Assembly (NCBI RefSeq): GCF_029962835.1
Contig: NC_080584.1
Coordinates: 81,558,862-81,622,861, forward strand
Source of the DNA: Magnolia sinica
Lineage: Eukaryota > Streptophyta > Magnoliopsida > Magnoliales > Magnoliaceae
Length of the DNA: 64,000 nt
Reading direction: 5' to 3'
Under the pieces are notes generated by a model that saw nothing but the letters and a program-made list of their open reading frames with translations, did not search any database and was not told the DNA's origin. Of the stretch, positions 1 through 9,724 are shown one piece after another (position 1 is the first letter of the stretch; each line of letters begins with the position of its first letter). The translations under genes and the position numbers were made by a program.

Positions 1-124
1 GTGGTTTTGATCTTCTAAACCTGGAAATATTTCAGATCATTTACACTTTCTATGTGAGCCAAAATATCAACGGTCCGGATTACTGAACTATGGGTCTAAT
101 ACTCACTACAAGAAAATAGGCCTT

Positions 125-1100
125 TAGCCACAGTTTTTTAGCCTCAGTTGAAAAAATGGAGGCTAAATGTGTCTTTTAGCCTCGGTTGTTAAGGAACTGA
201 GGCTAAAAGTTCATCTTTTGCCTCAGTTGCATAGGAACTGAGGCGAAAAGTCTACCTTTTAGCCTCAGTTGCATAGGAAGCGAGGCGAAAAGTCTACCTT
301 TTAGTCTCAGTTACATAGGAACTGAGGCGAAAAGTCTACATGTTAGCCTCAGTTGCCTAGGAACCGAGGTGAAAGGTCTACTTTTTAGCCTTAGTTGCAT
401 AGGAACTGAGGTGAAAGGTCTACTTTTTAGCTTCAGTTGCATAGGAACTGAGGCGAAAGGTCTACATTCTAGCCTCAATTGTATAGGAACCGAGGCGAAA
501 AGTCTACTTTTTAGCCTCAGTTGCATAGGAACCAAGGCGAAAGGTCTACTTTTTAGCCTCAGTTACATAACAATCGAGGCAAAAGGTCTACATTCTAGCC
601 TTAGTTGCATAGGAACCGAGGCGAAAGGTCTACTTTTTAGCCTCAGTTGCATAAGAACCGAGGCGAAAGGTCTACTTTTTAACCTCAGTTCCATACGAAC
701 CGAGGCGAAAGGTCTACTTTTTAGCCTCGGTTGCATAGGAACGGAGGCGAAAGGTCTACATTCTAGCCTCAATTGCATAGGAACCGAGGCAAAAGGTCTA
801 CTTTTTAGCCTCAGTTGCATAGGAACCGGGGCGAAAGGTCTACTTTTTAGCCTCAGTTGCATAAGAATTGAGGCGAAAGGTTTACTTTTTAGCCTCATTT
901 ACATAGGAACCGAGCCGAAAGGTCTACATTCTAGCCTCAGTTGCATAGGAACCGAGGTGAAAGGTCTACTTTTTAGCCTCAGTTCCATACAAACTGAAGC
1001 GAAAGGTCTAATTTTTAGTCCTAGTTGCATAGGAACCGAGGACAAAAGTCTACATTTTAATCTCAGTTGCATAGGAACCGAGGCGAAAGGTTTAATTTTC
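125..1100. repeat. CACTA left subterminal array, 42-bp palindromic unit
   Basis: About 23 degenerate copies of a 42-bp unit built around CCTCAGTTGCATAGGAAC plus GAGGCGAAAGG. Each unit contains an internal inverted repeat (CCTCAGTT / AACTGAGG), so the array can fold at many places. Because 42 is a multiple of three, both strands show long artificial open frames with a 14-residue period (AKGLLFSLSCIGTE on the + strand). These are not genes. Confidence 0.9.
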
Positions 1101-1710
1101 GATGGATGGGCCCTGTTCCGTCTGGACATTGCTCCGTCTAATCAAATTGAAACCACCCATTTCATGATCAAATAATGAATGGGCCATGTTCCAAAAATCA
1201 CAATGTAGAAAAAAAAAACTATTGAGTTCTTCTTATTGTGCATGCACCAGCTCAGATATATCAACCAAAAATCTGCAGTTGAATCAGACCAGCTCAATCA
1301 TCAGGTGAGCCACAACCAGCAGTTAAAATGGATTATATAGAAAATACTACCAACGGTCCAGATTTAGCATACATTTATCTCATACGCGATTACTAGACCT
1401 GCCTAACTCTGGGGCCAAGGAACATACATGGAGGGGCCCACGTGATATACAGCCTTGATGTTTCACACAGATGTGAGATTGGCACGTGCAGGAAGTGGAG
1501 GAATAAGATGCGGATATATGGCAAGTAGCTGTAGCATTTCTCTAGAATGGCTGATAGATTTTAGTATCGAAATGGACGACTAGAAATAAAGTTGGTCGGT
1601 CCTTCCAGGCCGTCCAGATGGAAAGCTTGGATCTTGAATAGGCCCGGCTCAACCGGAGAGCCGGCCTAATCCAGTTTTCAGAAGCCTAATAAGTAATTAG
1701 TGTGTGGCGC

Positions 1711-1718
1711 TATAAAAG
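1711..1718 (+). promoter_or_regulatory. TATA box inside the CACTA element
   Basis: TATAAAAG followed by a CT-rich leader resembling a plant 5' untranslated region, with a possible leader intron. It probably came with the captured gene fragment and could drive a transposon-borne transcript. Confidence 0.5.
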
Positions 1719-2270
1719 GAAATTCTCAAAATCCCTCTCTCTCAACAGAGCTCTCTTCTCAAAATCCCTCAGCTCCGAAAGGAAATTCTGTCCCCCACAC
1801 CAGCGATCTCTTCGCTGATTTCAGGTACTCATTCTCTCTTTTTATCTACTAATTTCTCAACTGAAATCCTCTCGAAAATCAGAAATCGGGGCAGAAATCT
1901 CTCATTTTCATGCGTTTTCCCCATTTGGATGTTCAAAATCCAATTTTCATGTTTTTTAGTTCGATCTGAGGAGTTTTTTTTTTTGTTGATTTCACTGAAA
2001 TCTTGCTCAGGAAGTGGAAAATCCTGTCGTTTCTAGCTCATTTGCTGGATTTGAGCAGTTTATGCATTGCAATATCAGCGATTAGGGTTTGGTGTTTGAT
2101 CTGAGAGCAAAACCTTGTTCTCTGCTGCGAAATCTGCTCCTTCATTACCGATTTCCATGCAGGCTAGATAAACAAGGGGCATATACACCAATTGCAGCTC
2201 CTCACCGAACCAAACCCTAGCTCTTCTCTCCGTCTTCTCCAATATTTCTCTCGTCTTCGTTAGATCTACC

Positions 2271-2271
<1 letters not shown>

Positions 2272-2321
<50 letters not shown>
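2272..2321 (+). repeat. (CT)n microsatellite
   Basis: About 25 uninterrupted CT dinucleotides within the leader-like part of the CACTA interior. CT tracts are common in plant 5' untranslated regions. Confidence 0.95.
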
Positions 2322-2323
<2 letters not shown>

Positions 2324-3437
2324 ATCATCAGATCCTCAAAAGACAATGAGCTTATGTCTCTCGATTCTGAGAGATATCGTTGGATTTTGATCCGATTCTT
2401 GCTGATAGATCTGTTTTCCTTTCAGATCTCATTGTTTGGAGCTTTGCTTTTTTATTTTTGTTTTGAGCTGATGATGCATATTGCCTTCCTTTTTTATTTT
2501 TTTTCTCAGTTTGATTATTCATTTGAAGAAGTTACTCAAATTTACAGTTGGCATTATTTGAGGACAGAGGAAGGGTTTTAACTTTCAATCAGGTGAGCTT
2601 CCCCCTCTCATTTCTCCAAAAATTTTCACTTAGGGTTTGGTTTTTGTAATTTTTCCTTGATTTCTGGTGCGACTGATATATTGAGTTTATAATCATCATA
2701 GTGGGAGGAGCTTCAAGGTGGGTTTGAGCAACTGGATTTGCAGCATGTGTTCATATTTGGCAGGTGATATTCATCCAACACTGAATGTTTTAGCTAATCT
2801 TGTTTGCCCTCCTCCTTCGATCAGCACTGAATGATTACAGACCATTGTATCTTTTGATGACCTTAGTTAATGCAACTTACTCAGTCACGAATTAAAGTTT
2901 TTGTGTATAGTTTTTCTAACAGTATGTTGCTGTAAATAGGAGGTTGAGGTAGATCATCTCAATCCTCTCAAGCGACCAGCCTCCCTGCCCTTAGCTGTAT
3001 CTGTACAGCACAGCTGACAAGGTCATTCCTGCTAATGAAAACGCTGATGATCTTGATATTCACCAGTTGGGTATGTGTGTGGTTCATCACCCGCACTGGA
3101 ATTTGAAAAAAATCATGGCGTGTAGCTGAAGATGATGCCAAATCCACCTTCTTCGGATACTACAGTACTTAAACTCTCACTATAGTTACTTCTTCTTTCA
3201 CATGCCTTCTTTGAATGGAATTGCAGCAGCACTTTGAGATTCTCCTTTATTAATCCTCCTAATTATCAATATTTCTCTGATTTGTAAGGCCTTAATTTCG
3301 CTGTATACTCCTTTCCTATCCTTGCTGTGACGATCTTGGGTTTCATTTACTTGCATCTAAATGCCACAGATCGAACGAGCTGGTATGTTTCTCTGTTGCA
3401 TTATTAACAAAAAGTAAAAAAAATAAATCATGATGAC

Positions 3438-3593
3438 TGTCAAACTGCATTTCATCCTATTTGTGCTAAACGTGTTGGCCTGCACATGGATGTGAAGACT
3501 GGTGGAGGCAAGTTTTTTCAGCACAAGGCTTATTGTGAAAAGCATAGCTTGGATCAGAAAAAGAAAGCCATATCAATTGCTTTTGAAGAATGA
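3438..3593 (+). pseudogene. Captured fragment of an extended PHD (ePHD) zinc-finger gene
   Basis: Fifty-one codons read in one frame to a TGA at 3591-3593. The peptide contains CQTAFHPICAK, then GLHMDVKTGGGKFFQHK, then AYCEKHSLDQKKK. The Cys, the HPIC, and the later C-x-x-H of YCEKH match the zinc ligands of the second half of the extended PHD module found in plant chromatin proteins of the trithorax/BRPF-like type. The first half of the module and the rest of any such protein are missing, so this is a piece of a host gene carried by the CACTA element, not a complete gene. A short exon-like stretch ending in a GTATGT donor lies just upstream (about 3370-3384). Which PHD gene donated it needs a protein search. 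Confidence 0.68.
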
Positions 3594-3944
3594 ATATCTT
3601 ATGATGCGTTGTCTTTCATAGGATAAAAGTCTTATGTTACAATGCATAAGTTTATTTCTCCTGCCTCATCTTGGTTTTTATCAATTTCTACAGGCTGTGA
3701 GTCTGCAACATGGACCTGATGAGGTCCGCTGCATTAAGCACCGACGGCACTGGTGATGACGGGCGCGACCATGACTTTGTATTATTTGTGGAACCTAATG
3801 TTGTGTAACAGTTTGATTGAGTTAAACTTTAAATAGATTGTTGTTAACTGTTTTGTTGGTATTGTGACTTTCATGATTGATTGTTTCATGAGTGGATTGA
3901 ATGAATGGATTAGTAGTTTAAATAAATATTTAAAAAAATAAAAA

Positions 3945-4373
3945 AATATTTTTAGCCTCAATTTGTAACTAAGGCTTGAATTTAGCCTCGGTTGTTGATA
4001 ACCAAGGCTGAAATTCCCGTGGCTAAAGGCTCTAGCCTCAGTTGTTGAGAACCGAGGTTTAAAATAGATTTAGTTTCTGTTGGAGGCAATTAAGGCTAAA
4101 ATCTGGATTTAGTCTCAGTTGAAAACAATTGAGGCTAAAATTTTGATTTAGCCTCATTTTGAGAAAATTGAAGCTAAAAAGGTTTTTAGCCTCACTTGAA
4201 GAACCGAGGCTATAAAAGTCATTTTAGCCTCGGTTGCTAAAACTGAGGCTAAAGCATTTAGCCACGGGGGTTTCAACCTCAATTTGGATAACTGAGGCAA
4301 AAATGAGGCTAAAGGCTTTAGCCTCAGTTTTTAACCTTTTTAGCCACAATTTTGAACTGAGGCTAAAACTCCC
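3945..4373. repeat. CACTA right subterminal array
   Basis: About ten degenerate copies of TTTAGCCTCGGTTG...AACTGAGGCTAAA-type palindromes. They are related to the left array but shorter, without the GCATAGGAAC spacer. Together the two arrays form imperfect inverted ends of the transposon. Confidence 0.88.
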
Positions 4374-4389
4374 TTTTCTTGTAGTGACT

Positions 4390-4782
4390 ACAAGCTCAAA
4401 GCCTTAGTATAGTATGCAGATCCTGGGTCGAGGACTTATGATTTGGATAAAATTGAAAAGTGTCGTGGACGGTGGTAAGAAAACCGAGAGAAAGTGACGG
4501 AAAAAAAAAAATTTGAAAAAGAAGTTTACCTGTTCACGGCGGAGACGGAGGCTAACAGAAATGCAGTAAAGGAGCATTCATTACATGAAACCGCCCATTG
4601 GTATTCCACAACAAAAATTTGCATTATCCAATCGGCTCTGGATGAACAGTATAGATATAATAAATACATGACCGTGCCCATGTAACTTTGATCTCCTTTG
4701 AACCGTTCGTGTAACTCGGGGCTCTAGCAGCGTCAGTGCTTGTCTCCGCACGAGGATTGCCTCTACCGTCTGGGTGGGGCTT
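4390..4782. other. Intergenic, no gene seen
   Basis: Flank between the CACTA element and the first MITE. It holds only short chance frames. The stretch near 4688-4710 (ttgatctcctttgaaccg) resembles, on the opposite strand, repeat sequence at about 18480 and 19080. Confidence 0.5.
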
Positions 4783-5211
4783 TGTGGGGCTCACCATGAT
4801 GTAAGTGTTTTATCCATGCCGTTCATCATTTTTCTAAGATCATTTTAAGATATGATCCAAAAAATGAGATACATAAAGGTCTTAGGCGGACCACAAAGTT
4901 TGGATTGAACGTCCACCATTAAGAATTTCTCGAGAGTTGGAGAAGTTTCGGATCAAGCTGAAATTTATTTTTTCACTTCATAAACGTATACATGACCTTA
5001 TGAATAGGTTGTATGATAATAATAATAAAAAAAACATCACAGTGGCCCTTAGAAATATTTCAACTGTGGCTGCCATTATCACTGTAGCTTCCTTTGGTGT
5101 GGTCTATTGAAGCTGTGAACCTGCTTCATTCTTATAATGGTGCTTTAAAATGATTTGAGAAAAGCAATGAACGGCGTGGATAAAATACTTATGTCACGGT
5201 GAGCCCCATAG
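4783..5211. mobile_element. Inverted-repeat MITE, GGGCCCACCATGATG family
   Basis: The left arm (GTGGGGCTCACCATGATG, then a TTTTATCCATGCCGTTCAT-type block) is mirrored at 5168-5211 by ATGAACGGCGTGGATAAAA and GGTGAGCCCCATA. The middle has the family's usual direct motifs (aagctcaagtggacc-like and gttttggatcaagctga-like). No coding capacity. Target duplication not resolved. Confidence 0.75.
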
Positions 5212-5220
5212 AGCCTTGCC

Positions 5221-5709
5221 CGCTACTGAAATGACTGTCGTCACGACGTCCTGTGAGCCTACTACGATGCATGCGTTGTATCCACACGGTCCATCCATTT
5301 GGAGAGATCATTTTATGACATGATCCAAAGAACGAGGAAACTTCAAATGGACCCATCAAAGAAAAAAGTGGGGATTGAATGCTTACCATTAAAAACTTCT
5401 TTGGGCCATATAAGTTTTCGATCAAGATATTATTGTTTATGTTTCGCTAATTATAGGTCTATATTAACTTATAAACCGGTTGGATCTCAAATAAACATCA
5501 CGGTGGTCCCCATGAAGGTTTCAACGGTGGCCGTCATGTTCCCCACTGTTTTCTTTGGTGGGGTCTACTTGAACTTTTGATCTCCCTCATTATTTGTATC
5601 ATGCCCTAAAATAATCTCTTACAAATAGATGGATGGTGTGGATTAAAAAAAAAAAAAAAAACGTGCATCATGGGAGGCCAAAGAATGTGGTGACGTCACT
5701 TCAGTAGCG
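5221..5709. mobile_element. Inverted-repeat MITE next to F-box copy 1 promoter
   Basis: The arms CGCTACTGAAATGAC...GTCAC and GTGACGTCACTTCAGTAGCG pair. The inner blocks GTATCCACACGGTCCATCC and GGATGGTGTGGATT pair as well. It ends about 38 bp before the TATA-like box of copy 1, so it forms that gene's proximal upstream region. Confidence 0.75.
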
Positions 5710-5746
5710 ATCTGCGTCCGCATTTTTCTTTACTCCGCCGCCCAAA

Positions 5747-5755
5747 TATTTAAGG
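5747..5755 (+). promoter_or_regulatory. TATA-like core promoter of F-box copy 1
   Basis: TATTTAAGG followed by TTCTCCTTG. The same core (tattTAAAgGTTCTCTTG and variants) lies upstream of the other three F-box copies, so it is a conserved unit feature. The distance to the ATG is about 200 bp. The leader (5756-5949) matches the leaders of the paralogues, including GAGCATTCAATTTC and CTGATTGAGCGG. Confidence 0.6.
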
Positions 5756-5949
5756 TTCTCCTTGTCTTCTTTCCATCCCTACAACTTCCCAGCGATTTAT
5801 TTACATCCCTAGCACTTCCCAACGGGTTTTGATGAGCATTCAATTTCTACATTTTCTTCCTTTAATAATTATAAATCAATCTGATTGAGCGGAACCTCAA
5901 AACCCCACTTCATATATCGGATGAAAGTAAGAGGAATTGCAAGAAACCT

Positions 5950-8611
5950 ATGGAGAAAACCAATGACAGAATCAGCCAACTACCCGATGATGTCCTTCAT
6001 TACATTCTTTCCAAGATGCCAATGAAATTCATCATAAGAACAAGCATTCTTTCAAGGAGATGGAGAAACTTGTGGAAACCCATCTGGGCTTATTCTACTT
6101 ATCTAAACTTTAGCGTAACTCCAGAAGAATTCGTGGCTGCTGTCAACCGATATTTACTACTCCACGAAGCCAAGGAAATACACACGCTTGGGCTGTTGCT
6201 CCTTTCACGTGATCCGTTAGATGCTGAGAAATGGGTCGAATTTGCAGTAGCAAAAAGAGTTAAAGAGCTTCATGTCATCTTCTGTCAAACTACAGTTGAT
6301 GAAACATTCGACCGCCGGATTTGGAAATTGCATAACTCGATCTTTAATTGTGATTCTTTAACCTATTTACATTTGTGTGTCTGCAAATTTATCCCACCTT
6401 TGAATTTCAGAGGTTGCACCTATCTCAAAACGCTCGACCTATCCTTTGTTAGAATCACAGATGCCCTGTTTGAAAACATGCTTTTAAATTTCCAACTTCT
6501 CAAGGAATTCAGTTTATGGGAATGTGTTGATCTAACTCATCTCAAGATTTCTGCTCCAAATCTGCCACTTACGAGGTTGACAGTGGTTGACTGTTGGAAT
6601 GTTAATGACATTGAGATTTTTGCTCCGAACCTCCAGTCATTCCATTTCTACGGGGATTTATTTCTTATAAATTTCAAGAACATTTCAAGTTTGTTGGATG
6701 TCCTTATTAACGGTATATGCAGAATGGATTGGCTTAATGGTGATTGGATGACTGTTCTGCACCATCTTGAACGTGTAAAAATTCTGACATTGTGTAATGT
6801 CTCACTTAAGGTATATGTTCATTCCTACTCTTCTATGAAATTCTTAATAGATTTGATTTGTGTCACAGAAACCTCTACTATTATTCCTATGACATTGATC
6901 TGCATCCAGTGGGGCCCACTTTTTAGTTTGCCTGGCTGAAAATGAGTCTAATGGAACATCAGTTGGTCTTCAAATGTATGAAACATTGCACAGTTGAAAA
7001 AAGAAAACAGAGAAAAAAATGATAATGAGTGGACCGAATTGGAATTTTTGGCCAGTTATCTACACAGTGGGGCCCACCTGATGTATGGTGCCTAGAGGCA
7101 TCTATTAGGCATGTCACAACTAGTTAGTAATGTGACTTTTATGTTACTAAAGTCTTTCTTTTGATTTTGCACAGAATTTAAGTTTAGCAGAGGAAGATAC
7201 ACCTGAAGATTTGCCTATTACATTCCTTAATTTGCAAGAATTGCAGCTGTTGATGGATTGGTTTGGTGGTAGCTATCTGGCCCGTACCTATAGCTTCTTC
7301 AAAAACTGTTTATGTCCTTGTCTAGAGAAGCTTTTTATTGAAGTATGTCTACATACTCTCCCACTGTCATGTCACTTCCTATTTAATTTCTTTGAAAAGT
7401 TTCAGCCAACATCCTAGCCATAAATGAGATGGGCTTTACTTATATATTGACCTGTTGCAAAAATCAGTCTAATCTATTCATCAGGTGGTCCACAAATGTA
7501 CATTGGTTTATCTCTTTTAGTTATCATAAAGTCATAACAATGATGGTTACAGATTATTTATGCTGTAAAATGGGTCCATTGAAACCCATGTATACTACTC
7601 AAAAACAACATGACAAGGATCACTGAAAAACCCAATTGACAATTAGTGATTGGCAGTCCTGAAACACCGATCACCTCTCTGTTTTATTTCATCAAAGCAT
7701 CATGTGCCCAGATGATGCATGGCCAGGATGTTATTTTTAGTTTACCAAATCTCATTTCGAATACAATCTTCTCTTAGAACTGCTTATTTAGGCTGATGTC
7801 TTTGTTTTTGATGCAAATTTGAAGCCCCCGTGTGGCGTCGAGGATCCCTCTCAAAGAAACTACTGGTGGACCAGAAATGTAAATTGTTTAACCTTTCTTA
7901 GTTGTCATAAGGGCATAACAATGATGATTACAGATTGTTTATGCTAGAAAATGGGTATGTGCAAACCCATGGTTACCACCCAAAAACAGCATGACAAGTG
8001 TCACAGAAAAACCCAATTTACAATTAGTGATTGGCAGTCCTGCAACACCTATCACCTCTCTTTTATTTCATCAAAGCATCATGTGCCCACCTGATGCATG
8101 GCCAGAATGTGCTTTTCAGTTTAGCAAATCTCATTTTGAATACAATCTTCTCTAAGCCCTGCTTATTTATGCTGCTGTCTTTGTTTTCGATGCAAATTTG
8201 AAGCTTCTGTATGCCATCGAGGATCCCTCTCAAAGAAACTTCTGGTGCGACAGACAGCCAGCAGATGACACTGCCGACATTGTGTTTTGTCATCTAAAGG
8301 TGATTAAAATTAATGGTTTTCGAGGGCTTAAGGATGAAATTCAGCTAGTGAAATTTTTCCTAGAGAAGGCTATTGTACTTGAGTCTTTGGTTTTGGTAGC
8401 TCCTCAGAAAGCAGTCAGTGACATGATGAAGGATTCTGCATCAGAGTCTAAATCCATCAAAGCACAATTTGTTATTCTTCACGATTTGCTATTGAATTTT
8501 GCAAAGGCATCATCATCAGATGCTCAAATATTGATGTATGAATATTCTGATTACGATGGAGCTTTAGCCCCAACTCATGCTGAATATTACCATAAGGATA
8601 TGTTTGTCTAG
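5950..8611 (+). CDS. F-box/LRR/FBD protein, copy 1
   Basis: Predicted exons are 5950-6810, 7175-7342 and 8204-8611, joined in phase 0, for about 478 residues. Residues 7-45 are an F-box (RISQLPDDVLHYILSKMP...SRRWRNLWKP), which in SCF ubiquitin ligases binds a SKP1-like adaptor. Residues about 115-250 hold leucine-rich repeats (CTYLKTLDLS, LLKEFSLWEC, LPLTRLTVVDC). Exon 3 gives an FBD-type end (LKVIKINGFRGLKDEIQLVKF). Donors are GTATAT and GTATGT; acceptors are CACAG and GAAG. The same exon layout in three paralogues supports the model. Oddities: intron 2 is 861 bp, against 347-396 bp in the paralogues, because of a tandem duplication that includes a second acceptor. Exon 1 also stays open through intron 1 to 6939. 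The substrate is unknown. Confidence 0.87.
7484..8245 (+). repeat. 381-bp tandem duplication across intron 2/exon 3 of copy 1
   Basis: Copy A (about 7484-7864) and copy B (about 7865-8245) align along their full length, with the offset drifting from 381 to 379 bp. Landmarks are CAATTAGTGATTGGCAGTCC, the acceptor GATGCAAATTTGAAG (ending 7824 and 8203) and AGGATCCCTCTCAAAGAAAC. The duplicated segment carries the end of intron 2 and about 40 bp of exon 3. The first copy is therefore a decoy exon start lying within the intron. Confidence 0.85.
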
Positions 8612-9483
8612 AAGTAGCATATTTTGGCCATGAAAAGTCCTTAAGTTGGTGTTTTGCATTTGATTGCACAATCCTAGCCATCCAGTCAATAGACTTTTTG
8701 TCCCAGTTTGTCAGTTTAGAGAATTTGGGCCCATGGTTGTTATGTAGACAATGTATTTTGGATTATGTAATTTCTCTTGTTTTAAATTATGGATCTTTCC
8801 ATTCCTTTTATTTTCTTCTTTCTTTTTAACTATTTTTATACATCACCAATTAGTCCAAGTTCGATCCAATTTTTGTGATGTGTTCCATTAAGGGAGGCCA
8901 TTGGATAGATGGTTGCCTGTGATTGTTGTAGTTTTTGTGATGTAGAGTGCCATTAATGATAGCTTGCAATTTTGTAACGTTGATGGTAATGCAGATTCGG
9001 TGACAGATTTTAAATTTATAAAAAAAAAAAAAAATTAAAAAAAGGAAAAATAAAAGATGACTATAAGGTAATTCTTTCTGTATAAATTGAGTGGGGCCCA
9101 CGGTGCCTTTTAAGCTTGACATGTGTTCATTATTCCAGTCTTGTAAAGGTCCCATCACTGGATTTTGAACAGCTAGGATGCACTTATTTAACATCCTTTT
9201 TCAGCATCATGCCATTACACACCGGAGAGATTGCAAATTAAAAGGATATGACTCAAGATGCCCCAAATCTTTTAAAGCGGCCCTATAGATCGAAAAGAAT
9301 CCCAACAATCTCCAACAAAACTTCCATCTCTGAATCCCCTCCTCCCAATTCCCCACTTTTTCCTAAATGCATTCCTTTCAATTCCCTTGCCTACTTTTGT
9401 AACGTAATTCCACCACCTTAGATACACACCTCCATGAAAAAAGCAAAAGATCTAACCTCATCCAAAGTTCTGAGGGAGTTTTA
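8612..9483 (+). other. Copy 1 3' region and start of the shared downstream block
   Basis: Downstream of the stop the sequence matches the 3' flanks of copies 2-4 (TTTGCATTTGAT, GTCAGTTTAGAGAATTTGGG-like). From about 9230 it matches their farther downstream block (TTCCTTTCAATTCCCTTGC, CCACCACCTTA, CAAAAGCAAAAGATC-like). No gene seen. Confidence 0.6.
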
Positions 9484-9724
9484 TGTAGGAAAACTAACCT
9501 GCCTTTCTTAGACATTGTATTCATCTTAAATAGGAATTACAAGTGTGAGTAACGGTTATGTACAGCTAACATCATGGCTGTCTATTGTGCTATATATAGA
9601 AATGTAATCACTGCCTATTATGCTATACATGGAAAATAATAACGTATACAAAACAAAGGAAAGAATTAATTATGAGAGGAAGTCATGGGAGAGAAAATCA
9701 TGATTGATAGGTCGTATCTCTTCA
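9484..9724 (-). repeat. Copia 3' LTR
   Basis: Begins TGTAGGAAAACTAACC and ends TATCTCTTCA on the + strand. It has the same length as its partner at 13957-14197 and is about 98% identical to it. Confidence 0.95.

Larger units (their letters stand above)
1100..3437 (+). other. CACTA interior: captured promoter, leader and exon-like pieces
   Basis: No long coding frame. A TATA box is followed by a pyrimidine-rich leader, a (CT)n tract and several consensus splice-like sites, for example AG/GTGAGC near 2590, a CATAG acceptor near 2700 and a GTATGT donor at 3071. Just before that donor about 20 codons read without a stop (ADKVIPANENADDLDIHQL); I do not recognise this piece. The pattern fits host gene fragments carried by the transposon. 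Whether all pieces come from one donor gene cannot be told here. Confidence 0.5.
104..4386. mobile_element. Non-autonomous CACTA (En/Spm-type) transposon
   Basis: The element begins CACTACAAGAAAA at 104 and ends TTTTCTTGTAGTG at 4386, the hallmark inverted termini of plant CACTA transposons. It is flanked by the 3-bp target duplication ACT (101-103 and 4387-4389), the size this superfamily makes. Both ends carry arrays of short palindromic motifs (CCTCAGTT...AACTGAGG), which in this family are expected to bind transposase. No transposase or TNPA/TNPD-like reading frame is visible in the 4.28 kb, so movement would need proteins from elsewhere. The middle (about 1.1-3.9 kb) is unlike the ends and looks like captured host sequence: a TATA box, an untranslated leader with intron-like signals, and a PHD-finger fragment. 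Intact termini and an exact target duplication suggest a fairly recent insertion. Confidence 0.93.

Noticed and set aside
125-1100. Regularly spaced palindromic repeats resembling a CRISPR array
   Set aside because: Units are contiguous without unique spacers, lie at the end of a CACTA transposon, and the genome is a plant.
311-1175. Long open frames on both strands (up to 268 codons) with a 14-residue period
   Set aside because: They come from the 42-bp CACTA subterminal repeat, whose unit length is a multiple of three. Frames on both strands show the same periodicity and no domain.
2354-2581. 75-codon open frame in the CACTA interior
   Set aside because: Low-complexity Phe/Leu-rich peptide from T-rich leader or intron-like sequence, with no recognisable domain.
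4494-4685. 63-codon open frame beside the CACTA element
   Set aside because: Short, no domain, and in intergenic DNA without paralogous support.
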